From: Candidatus Anammoxibacter sp.
Lineage (GTDB): Bacteria; Planctomycetota; Brocadiia; Brocadiales; Anammoxibacteraceae
Direction of reading: 5' to 3'
DNA length: 32,655 bases
Assembly: GCA_021777055.1 (NCBI GenBank)
Contig: JAIQZO010000014.1
Coordinates: 1 to 32,655 of the forward strand
The position numbers and the translations under genes were made by a program. The notes beneath the pieces were generated by a model. That model ran no database searches. It was given only the letters and a program-made list of their open reading frames with translations, and was not told where the DNA came from. Shown here one piece after another: positions 26,708 to 32,655 of this stretch (within the stretch, counting starts at the first letter, position 1; each line of letters starts with the position of its first letter).

Positions 26708-27394
26708 ATGCTTATTTCAGTTGTTATACCTGTCTATAATGAGAAGGAATTAATAAATAGAAATATGGTCTTATTAAAAGAGACCAGCCATAATTTACAG
26801 GTAGAGATAATAGTTGTTGATGGTGGAAGTAAAGATGGCAGTGCAAACCTGGCCGCGAGATATGCTGATAAGGTGTTGATTACCCACCGCAAAGGACGAG
26901 GAATGCAAATGCATCAGGGGGCGCTTGCTGCGAATGGCAAAATATTTCTTTTTCTACATATTGATACACTCCTGCCAGATAACTGGGTTGAGTGCCTGTT
27001 ATCTGCATGGAAAGAGTGTATACCATTACCTAAAGCTACTGCTTTTCACTTAAAATTTGATGATAGCGGGTGGCAGTACAATTTAATTTGCTGGGCTGCC
27101 AGAGTTCGCTATTTGCTGACCGGAGTGCCACACGGCGACCAGGCGATTGCTATACATAGAGACACCTATTTTAAGTGTGGCGGGTTTCCTGATGTTCCTT
27201 TTATGGAAGAGTATGCAATCTTCGAAAAGATCAAAGAGTTTGGACAAATTAAATGGCTTCCTAAAGATGTTATCACTTCTGGCCGAAGATATAAGAAACA
27301 CTATCCTCTTATTCAAGCATTAAAGAATTCGGTTATTGTATATTTGTATTACCTGGGGCTTTCTCCAAATATTCTATATCGGTTTTATCATTAA
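26708..27394 (+). CDS. Family 2 glycosyltransferase (TIGR04283-type)
   Basis: A GT-A-fold glycosyltransferase, probably cytosolic or membrane-associated. ISVVIPVYNE at the start (3-12), the nucleotide-sugar site VVDGGSKDGS (36-45), RKGRGMQMHQGA (61-72), the D-x-D-like HIDT (84-87), GVPHGDQAIAIHR (about 139-151) and GGFPDVPFMEEYAIFEKI (about 157-174) follow the TIGR04283 pattern closely. The short length (228 residues) is normal for this subgroup. Members are often found near radical-SAM or arsenosugar-type genes, but none is present here, so the substrate is unknown. The gene is bracketed by AGCC-element flank sequences in opposite orientation, at 26335-26590 and 27405-27480. Confidence 0.88.
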   Translation: MLISVVIPVYNEKELINRNMVLLKETSHNLQVEIIVVDGGSKDGSANLAARYADKVLITHRKGRGMQMHQGALAANGKIFLFLHIDTLLPDNWVECLLSAWKECIPLPKATAFHLKFDDSGWQYNLICWAARVRYLLTGVPHGDQAIAIHRDTYFKCGGFPDVPFMEEYAIFEKIKEFGQIKWLPKDVITSGRRYKKHYPLIQALKNSVIVYLYYLGLSPNILYRFYH

Positions 27395-27404
27395 CGTTAT
27401 TAAG

Positions 27405-27480
27405 GAACGTGCATATTATAAATTGTGCATGTAACGCTAAGATTTACGTTAGATTTGTTCAAATTGATTGAATCAAACCG
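27405..27480 (-). repeat. Flank sequence of the AGCC-element, inverted and without insert
   Basis: On the reverse strand it reads GGTTTGATTCAATC...AAATCT directly followed by AACGTAAATCTTAGCGTTAC and on to ACAATTTATAATATGC. These are the same left and right flanks as at 26335-26365 and 26545-26590, with the 179-bp insert absent. The right-flank match is perfect over about 35 bases. Confidence 0.75.
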
Positions 27481-27622
27481 ATCGCGTGATATTACAGGCG
27501 TTGAGGGTTTGGTGTTTGAGGTTTGGTCAAATGTAATGTGACGAAAAGTGTTAAATGAACATTTCTTATTAAATTTTGTAGCAAGAATATAATAAACTTA
27601 TTTCAAGATAAGGTTCTTTTCT

Positions 27623-28927
27623 ATGGATAACCAAACATTTAATACCAATGTGAAGTCCCTAGGCCCTGCAAAATATCTCTCTCCGCTGGAACATACAATA
27701 TTTATTGATGACTGCATGAGGATTCTATACAGTGTTGCTATAAATGACTGCGAAAAGTACATAGATGGAAGAGAGAAGCCGGTAACATTTGAACAGGCTG
27801 GTCCCAGAAAAGAAATATTCTTTAATCCGCATGAGACTAGGTGCGCAATCGTTACTTGCGGCGGTCTTTGCCCAGGTTTAAATAACGTTATATGCTCAAT
27901 TGTACGGCTTCTTTATTATGGATACGGAGTAAAAGATTGTATAGGCTTCCGTTACGGATATAAAGGCCTGGCTGCAAATGACGACAGCGGATACATTAAC
28001 CTGACACCTGACGTGGTTAGTGAAATTCACACTGATGGGGGTACTATCTTATCATCCTCAAGGGGGCCACAAGATATAGGCGGTATGGTTGATAATCTGG
28101 TGCGGCTTAATGTAGACATATTATTTGTCCTTGGCGGTGATGGTACCATGCGTGGTGCACTTGATATTGTAAAAGAGGTAGAAAAAAAGGGGTTAAAGAT
28201 AAGTGTTATTGGCATACCAAAGACAATAGATAATGACATAAAGTTTATATCCAAGTCGTTTGGATTTGAAACCGCATTTTCAAGTGCTTCAGAAGCAATA
28301 CATAGTGCGCATACAGAATCAAGAGGGGCACAATTTGGCATCGGTCTAGTCAAGTTAATGGGGCGTCATTCCGGTTTTATTGCAGCTAACGCATCGTTGG
28401 CCCAAAAGGATGTAAATTTCTGTCTTATTCCGGAAATAGATTTTGATTTGACCGGCGAGAAAGGTTTGTTAAATCAGCTGAGAAAGAGGTTAATTGCAAG
28501 AGACCATGCTGTTATTGTTGTTGCCGAAGGTGCTGGTCAGAGGTTTCTTGATCAGGATAACAAGACGGATGAATCTGGTAATAAAAAGCTTGGAGATATT
28601 GGGGTATTTCTAAAACAGCAATTCACCGAATATTTTGATGATATAGATTTGCCGGTTACAGTAAAATATATTGATCCAAGTTACATTATCCGGGCAGTAC
28701 CTGCTATCCCTGCAGAGAGGGTGTTTTGTGGTTTATTGGCTAATAATGCCGTTCATGCTGCTATGGCAGGCAAGACAGGTACTATTATTGGTATCAGGAA
28801 CAATATGTTTATACATGTTCCCATTGGAACAGCCATTATGGAAAGAAAGCATGTGAACCCTGAGGGAAATTTATGGCAATGTGTGCTTGCGTCTACAGGT
28901 CAGGGCTGTCTGGTTAACGATGGTTAA
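27623..28927 (+). CDS. pfkA: 6-phosphofructokinase, group II plant-type
   Basis: Phosphorylates fructose 6-phosphate in glycolysis. The 434-residue length and the N-terminal extension before TCGGLCPGLNNVI (about 79-91) fit the plant/trypanosomal ATP-PFK subgroup. GFRYGYKGL, GGTILSSSRGPQ (about 139-150), the phosphoryl-donor motif VLGGDGTMRGA (GGDGT at about 171-175, with Gly after the first Asp, as in ATP-using enzymes rather than the GGDD of pyrophosphate enzymes), IPKTIDNDI (about 198-206, catalytic Asp), LMGRHSGFIAA and VAEGAGQ follow. The Lys in PKTIDND is found in both donor types, so ATP use is likely but not proven. The start ATG at 27623 has AAGG about 10 bp upstream. Confidence 0.9.
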   Translation: MDNQTFNTNVKSLGPAKYLSPLEHTIFIDDCMRILYSVAINDCEKYIDGREKPVTFEQAGPRKEIFFNPHETRCAIVTCGGLCPGLNNVICSIVRLLYYGYGVKDCIGFRYGYKGLAANDDSGYINLTPDVVSEIHTDGGTILSSSRGPQDIGGMVDNLVRLNVDILFVLGGDGTMRGALDIVKEVEKKGLKISVIGIPKTIDNDIKFISKSFGFETAFSSASEAIHSAHTESRGAQFGIGLVKLMGRHSGFIAANASLAQKDVNFCLIPEIDFDLTGEKGLLNQLRKRLIARDHAVIVVAEGAGQRFLDQDNKTDESGNKKLGDIGVFLKQQFTEYFDDIDLPVTVKYIDPSYIIRAVPAIPAERVFCGLLANNAVHAAMAGKTGTIIGIRNNMFIHVPIGTAIMERKHVNPEGNLWQCVLASTGQGCLVNDG

Positions 28928-28936
28928 GGCTGTTGA

Positions 28937-29065
28937 CTAGGTAGATAGGCTGAAGACTAAAGGTAAAAGCAAAATGCTAAAAACGAAATGTTTTTTACCT
29001 TAATGGGTAACGACCTACTATCCACCTACTTTGCTTTTTCCTTCAGCCTTCAGCCTATTCACCTA
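28937..29065. repeat. Inverted repeat with GGCTGAA-word arms between convergent genes
   Basis: The left arm (28937-28974) runs CTAGGTAGATAGGCTGAAG to GTAAAAGCAAAA. The right arm (29030-29065) runs TTTGCTTTTTCCTTCAGCC to CAGCCTATTCACCTAA. They pair over more than 25 bp with small bulges. It lies between the ends of the convergent pfk and coiled-coil genes, so a two-way terminator role is plausible. The arm word is shared with the repeat at 22626-22830. Confidence 0.65.
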
Positions 29066-29071
29066 ACTCGT

Positions 29072-30214
29072 TTAGTTTGCATTGATCTCTGCCGAAAGCT
29101 TTTTAAATTCTTCCTTCATCTCATTATTTTCAAATTTTAACAGATCCGGAATTTGAAGATCGCTTAGGGAATTAAAAAATTTGTCCGTGTTGCGCATCAA
29201 CGTTATTAATGAGTAAGCGGTTGAAACCGTATTATATGTATTCTCTGCTATACGATACTCCTTCTCTGATTTCTTTCTCGATTTTGTCATCCTTTTTGCG
29301 TTTTTAATGAGATGTTTCTTGTAGAAGCTGATCGTCTTTTCTGTTAATTCCTGAGCTTCCAGGTTAGATTTGTATAAGGATCGATACTGCTTATCGCTGT
29401 CCTTTAATAACCGTTTTGTCTCTTGTGTTAATTTCTTGTTATCTCTGGAAATCTTGTCCAGTTTTGGCAGGTACTCATCTTCAACTTTATTGTTGTAAGA
29501 CTCTTGTAGGTGTAACAACACCTTCAACAATACGGTGTGCATACCATAATACCGTCTTGCGGACTCTATATTTTCATTTGAGGTTACTGAGAGCTCTTTT
29601 AGCTTGTTAGTAATGATTTTTACATTATTAAAGACAGAGATAATCTTTACATCATCATCACCGGTTACACTATAGACCAACATGTCAACCTGATCTGAGT
29701 CCAGATCAATCCCTATCTTCCTGATCTTTTCCTGGAAATCAATCTTTAATCCCTCTATTTCGTTCTCTTTTTTTACTATCTTCTTCTCATATGATTCGAT
29801 CATCTCTTCAAAATCTTTCTCGTCCTTTTTCCATAATTTCCAATCCTCTACATCCTTTGGGGCCATCATTTTTTCGGTCTGTAATTGGCTTATGGTTGAC
29901 TGATACTCCTTTATTGCCTCCAGGCTTTCAGTTATCTTACTCTTTGTCTCGGAAAGATCAGAAATGTTTAGAATTGATATTGCCTCATCTATCAAACTGT
30001 CGATCTTTTTCTGAACAGTTTTCTTGTTCTTTTTTAAGGGTATCCATGTTGAATCCGGCAGTTTTCGCTGTTCATCAAGACTTACTAATGTATCATCTAA
30101 AAGGGAGTGAAGTTTATTCCATTTATCACTTATTGTTGTGGCAAATGATGCATTTACTGATGTAATGTATAAAACACAAAGAAACACCGCAATGTTTTTG
30201 AATCTGGTTCTCAT
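29072..30214 (-). CDS. Exported coiled-coil protein of unknown function
   Basis: This 380-residue protein has an N-terminal signal-like segment (MRTRFKNIAVFLCVLYITS, with a cleavage-like NASFA near residue 24), so a periplasmic location is likely. The rest is almost all helical and charged. Coiled-coil segments are seen at about 65-160 (EAISILNISDLSE and ETKSKITESLEA onward), 105-160 with K/E-rich heptads, and 210-320 (YNNKVEDEYLPKLDK and RKKSEKEYRIAENTY). A short less helical zone DSDQVDMLVYSVTGDDDVK lies near 172-190. No enzymatic motif is seen. The start ATG at 30214 is supported by the basic residues preceding the hydrophobic core. No family is recognised; a structural or cell-envelope role is a guess. 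Confidence 0.65.
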   Translation of the reverse strand: MRTRFKNIAVFLCVLYITSVNASFATTISDKWNKLHSLLDDTLVSLDEQRKLPDSTWIPLKKNKKTVQKKIDSLIDEAISILNISDLSETKSKITESLEAIKEYQSTISQLQTEKMMAPKDVEDWKLWKKDEKDFEEMIESYEKKIVKKENEIEGLKIDFQEKIRKIGIDLDSDQVDMLVYSVTGDDDVKIISVFNNVKIITNKLKELSVTSNENIESARRYYGMHTVLLKVLLHLQESYNNKVEDEYLPKLDKISRDNKKLTQETKRLLKDSDKQYRSLYKSNLEAQELTEKTISFYKKHLIKNAKRMTKSRKKSEKEYRIAENTYNTVSTAYSLITLMRNTDKFFNSLSDLQIPDLLKFENNEMKEEFKKLSAEINAN

Positions 30215-30276
30215 AAATATATTAACCTGTTTTCTGTTGCAAGATGTAAAATGTACAAGGAATATTATTTCTTATA

Positions 30277-30537
30277 TTAAATGCGTCTTCTTCCTCTAAA
30301 TATACGATATGCTACAAGGAGTATGATAGAACCGAAAACGGCAATGATAATACTTCTGAAATTAAATCCGGTAAACTTTCCATATCCAAAAATTGAACTT
30401 ACAGCTCCACCGATGAAAGAACCTGCTATGCCGATAATAATCGTTACAAATATTCCACCAGGATCCCTTCCCGGCAGTAAAATTTTTGCTAACGAACCAA
30501 CAATCAGACCCATAACTATCCATGAAATAATACCCAT
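30277..30537 (-). CDS. YeaQ/GlsB-family (transglycosylase-associated) membrane protein
   Basis: A small hydrophobic inner-membrane protein of the GlsB/YeaQ/YmgE stress-response family (86 residues). It has three hydrophobic helices: ISWIVMGLIVGSLAKILLPG, IFVTIIIGIAGSFIGGAVSS and IIIAVFGSIILLVAY. The family-typical GRDPGGIF loop sits between the first two, and the tail is RRRRI-like basic. The start was placed at ATG 30537 (MGIISW), with GGAGAG about 6 bp upstream; a longer frame beginning at 30591 would add 18 residues not found in the family. The function is not firmly known; members are linked to general or acid stress. It lies 60 bp from the coiled-coil gene on the same strand and may be transcribed with it. 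Confidence 0.85.
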   Translation of the reverse strand: MGIISWIVMGLIVGSLAKILLPGRDPGGIFVTIIIGIAGSFIGGAVSSIFGYGKFTGFNFRSIIIAVFGSIILLVAYRIFRGRRRI

Positions 30538-30738
30538 ATATTTAACTCTCCATACGTAAAAATATAAAAACGGACTAATTTTTTTATACAAATCATTTTA
30601 TGAAAAACAGTTTAAATCTACATTTTTCTTTTATCGAAGTATAAATATAGAATGAGTTTATCACATACTGTATATGAGTGCAAGTACCATATGGGGTAGA
30701 TATTCTATTAGGTGGAGAGGGAAGTTCTTGATGTGTGA

Positions 30739-30999
30739 TTAAATTGGAATAACATTAATGTTGTGATTCTCTAAAAACAGTCTTGTCTTGCTGCAAACAG
30801 GTGTAGATGTCCTTAAACTAACATGTGCGCTTGGTACACATTCCTTTATTTTGTTAACTTTTGTTAAGATTATTTCTCCATCTTTCATAATGATCCGGCT
30901 TTTGCGATCAATGACTATTTCAAACTGGTCTGCTCCAACCTGTTTAAGTTTTGTTGATAAAGGCAGGTTGTAAAGTTTTGGGTCAACTGTATTGTTCAT
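30739..30999 (-). CDS. Small protein of unknown function, 86 residues
   Basis: It begins MNNTVDPKLYNLPLSTKLKQ, continues VGADQFEIVIDRKSRIIMKDG, EIILTKVNKIKE and ends with TSTPVCSKTRLFLENHNINV. It is a soluble mixed alpha/beta protein with one Cys pair region (about residues 55-69, CVPS and PVCSKT). No domain is recognised. A truncated copy of its first 23 codons lies 320 bp upstream at 31262-31330, showing local duplication and supporting that this is a real gene. The frame is clean and the start is at ATG 30999. Confidence 0.55.
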   Translation of the reverse strand: MNNTVDPKLYNLPLSTKLKQVGADQFEIVIDRKSRIIMKDGEIILTKVNKIKECVPSAHVSLRTSTPVCSKTRLFLENHNINVIPI

Positions 31000-31108
31000 A
31001 TTTTATAATAGTAAATTTAAACATATTTCTCAGAGAGATAAAAAGAGTTTAAATGAGCTCATTCGGCGGACTATTTACCATAGATCAATTTTAAATATAT
31101 CTGCAGTT

Positions 31109-31246
31109 AGTTCAAGTCTCTGACTTGAACTAATCTGACATTAACAATACTCTGTATGGTTTTGCTTATTAGGCTCTATCAATAGCATTTACTCGCAACA
31201 GTGTTGCGTTAAAGTCAGATGTGGTTCAAGTCGGAGACTTGAACCA
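31109..31246. mobile_element. Paired-hairpin element (BIME-like) with inverted palindromes
   Basis: The left palindrome AGTTCAAGTC-TCT-GACTTGAACT (31109-31131) has T/A pairs beyond both ends. The right palindrome is GGTTCAAGTC-GGA-GACTTGAACC (31223-31245). The two are inverted copies over about 40 bp, including ATCTGAC/GTCAGAT just inside. There is no open frame between them. It resembles a REP-type bipartite unit or MITE of about 140 bp; the enzyme that would move it is not in the window. Confidence 0.7.
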
Positions 31247-31261
31247 ACCGTAGCGGCACTG

Positions 31262-31340
31262 GACCAACCTGGCTAAGTTTTGTTATTAAAGGCAGGTTGT
31301 AAAGTTTTGGGTCGACAGGTTTGTTCATGTTTAATAACTG
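31262..31340 (-). pseudogene. Truncated copy of the 86-residue gene
   Basis: On the reverse strand it reads MNKPVDPKLYNLPLITKLSQ then VG, matching the start of the gene at 30999, and then breaks off beside the paired-hairpin element at 31109-31246. The upstream sequence beyond the ATG also matches (31330-31365 against 31005-31040). The rest of the gene is missing. Confidence 0.75.
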
Positions 31341-31422
31341 TAGGTTTAAAATAATTTCAGAGAAACTAAAAGTTTACCGTATGCGCTAATTTAAAATTCA
31401 AAATATAAAATTTACAATTTCC

Positions 31423-32091
31423 CTAACCGTTTATAACCTTAATTATCTGCTCTCGAAACTTACCCGCCCCTCCGTTTGCAGGATGCCTTACTGTGGGAGC
31501 ATCGATACCAGCCTTCTTGCATTGTTTCCTTGCCTTTTCACCTATGGCGATTACCTTCTTTACTTTTGTAATATTGATTAACTCATCCAAAACAGGTATC
31601 CCTTTTTCAAGCTCATCATCGGACGGTGTTCTGTTTGAAAGTATACCTTTTTTCGGATCATACGGATGCCATGGAAATGAGTTCCAGAATATAAACTCCT
31701 TTGTGTCTAATCCGGACTTTATTAACCGTTCCCAAACAATGGTAGCTGTCGGCTCTGTAAAGCCATATCTCTTCACATCAGGTTTACTTGTACGTTCCGG
31801 TTTTATTCCGGAAAAGACATGTTCCGGCGTAATAGATCTGTGCCGCATCTTTCCCAACAAAATGCGTTCTGATGTCATTGGTATTCCGCTAAAGTGCCCA
31901 CCCTGATACCCCAGTGCTTCTGCCAGTAAGATGTATTTGGCGTCTTTACGTTCACACAGATACTGCTCCAGCTGTAGCTGCCTGGTTTTAAACGCATCTT
32001 TGTTTAAGTCATTTATTTTATCATAGCTGAACCATGGATTAAAAATGTTTTCCATGTTGCATGATTCAAGATGAGCGAAAAATCTTTTCAT
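31423..32091 (-). CDS. Uracil-DNA-glycosylase-like protein
   Basis: This 222-residue soluble protein has the alpha/beta pattern of the UDG superfamily. ILLAEALGYQGGHFSGIPMTS (about 54-74) is in the place of motif 1, FIFWNSFPWHPYDP (about 133-146) is a typical middle segment, AIGEKARKQCKKAG (about 179-193) precedes TVRHPANGG (about 198-206), which corresponds to the HPS-type motif. These are the features of a small UDG-like bacterial group; the catalytic residue cannot be fixed by sight, so the base-excision role is probable rather than proven. The ATG at 32091 has no strong ribosome site; M13 (MENIFNP) is a possible alternative start. Upstream lies an inverted repeat of ATTCAGA words. Confidence 0.75.
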   Translation of the reverse strand: MKRFFAHLESCNMENIFNPWFSYDKINDLNKDAFKTRQLQLEQYLCERKDAKYILLAEALGYQGGHFSGIPMTSERILLGKMRHRSITPEHVFSGIKPERTSKPDVKRYGFTEPTATIVWERLIKSGLDTKEFIFWNSFPWHPYDPKKGILSNRTPSDDELEKGIPVLDELINITKVKKVIAIGEKARKQCKKAGIDAPTVRHPANGGAGKFREQIIKVING

Positions 32092-32133
32092 AAGTCAATG
32101 TATGGCACATTTTATGTGTCGAAATAAGTAATG

Positions 32134-32310
32134 ATTCAGAATATAGTAGTCTGGAGACGGGATTCAGAATATAGCATTCGTCTTCGGTGTAACTTTAGAA
32201 TATTTAAACAGAGTAGATGGGCAAGTAGAGTTTTTTATCGCCAGCAAATGGTGTTAATATTATATTAGTTTTATGTATTCTGAATTTTGTCACTTGTATT
32301 CTGTCTACGA
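32134..32310. repeat. Inverted repeat with ATTCAGA-word arms
   Basis: The left arm (32134-32180) carries GATTCAGAATATAG twice with GGAGAC between. The right arm (32273-32310) carries TATTCTGAATTTTG and TGTATTCTGTC. The arms are inverted copies of each other. The same words build the module at 18825-18855 and 32410-32445. Confidence 0.6.
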
Positions 32311-32380
32311 TGAATAGATACCGAAAAAATTACGATTGTTTATCACATAGCTTGGAAATGCTGTAACTAAAATTTAGAAT

Positions 32381-32655
32381 ACATAATGCGGCGAAGCCGC
32401 AACCAAATAGAGAATACAGAAGTCAGGAGACTGAATTCAGAATAAAGCATCAAATTGTAGAAATATACGGAGTGCAAGATTTATCTTGCTGAAATCAGAT
32501 AGTAATACAATCTTAAAATAGGTTTTCTTCCAAGATTAATTATTACCTGCTTTCCATATCTCCATATATCTTTAGAAGATGATTGAATCACATCTGATTG
32601 AAACCGTTAATTCGAATCTTGCATCTTTCATTTCTATAATTGAATCCCTAGCAAA
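32381..32655 (+). repeat. 275-bp dispersed repeat, copy B (cut by window end)
   Basis: Collinear with 18792-19066 over 275 bases with few mismatches and no net indel. It contains the GCGGCGAAGCCGC hook, the ATTCAGA words and the left 22-bp palindromic end (32468-32489) of the 205-bp element. The right end of that element would lie just beyond the window. Confidence 0.85.

Overview
The window is AT-rich with loosely packed genes: long intergenic stretches full of dispersed inverted repeats, few tight operons and several visibly decaying genes. No rRNA, tRNA, CRISPR array or complete insertion sequence was seen. A free-living Gram-negative bacterium is indicated by phosphatidylserine decarboxylase, an octahaem c-type cytochrome, a YaeQ protein and a single-chain 5-oxoprolinase. 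The mix of an AT-rich genome, multihaem cytochromes, a TIGR04283-type glycosyltransferase and many repeats resembles a marine anammox planctomycete ('Candidatus Scalindua'-like). That assignment is inference only, about even odds.

Region 1 (1-9.2 kb) holds a decayed membrane-protein gene, an M42 aminopeptidase, yaeQ, a plant-type glutamate-cysteine ligase (gshA), an M20D N-acyl-amino-acid amidohydrolase, a broken MFS transporter, a shrunken partial copy of the yaeQ locus, and a clan AA aspartic protease homologue whose catalytic Asp is Ala. Region 2 (9.3-18.7 kb) is the best preserved: a 1275-residue 5-oxoprolinase, recN, proA, a fused nucleotidyltransferase-HEPN protein, an FtsB/DivIC-like protein and psd. 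gshA, 5-oxoprolinase, ProA and the two peptidases all touch glutamate, gamma-glutamyl or small-peptide chemistry, but they are separate transcription units.

Region 3 (18.7-22.4 kb) has a small membrane protein and then a two-gene respiratory module, a b-type haem membrane protein overlapping an octahaem cytochrome c by ATGA. Both genes are broken by single-base indels and a stop. An RsmD homologue with a degenerate catalytic motif follows. Region 4 (22.4-32.7 kb) has a DeoR-type regulator, a small unknown protein, adenylate kinase, a GT2 glycosyltransferase bracketed by inverted repeat copies, a 6-phosphofructokinase, a periplasmic coiled-coil protein, a YeaQ/GlsB-type membrane protein, a small unknown protein with a truncated copy beside it, and a uracil-DNA-glycosylase-like protein.

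The most unusual layer is the repeat landscape. Several unrelated families recur: (i) a 275-bp repeat present twice, containing a 205-bp element with palindromic ends; (ii) a 145-182-bp element found 32-48 bp upstream of both recN and rsmD; (iii) an element starting AGCCAAAAATATTTG with apparent filled and empty AATCT sites; (iv) a pair of inverted 11-12-bp hairpins; (v) intergenic inverted repeats whose arms are runs of 6-7-nt words. In three families the two arms of a hairpin differ between copies by compensating changes, which suggests the folded form matters.
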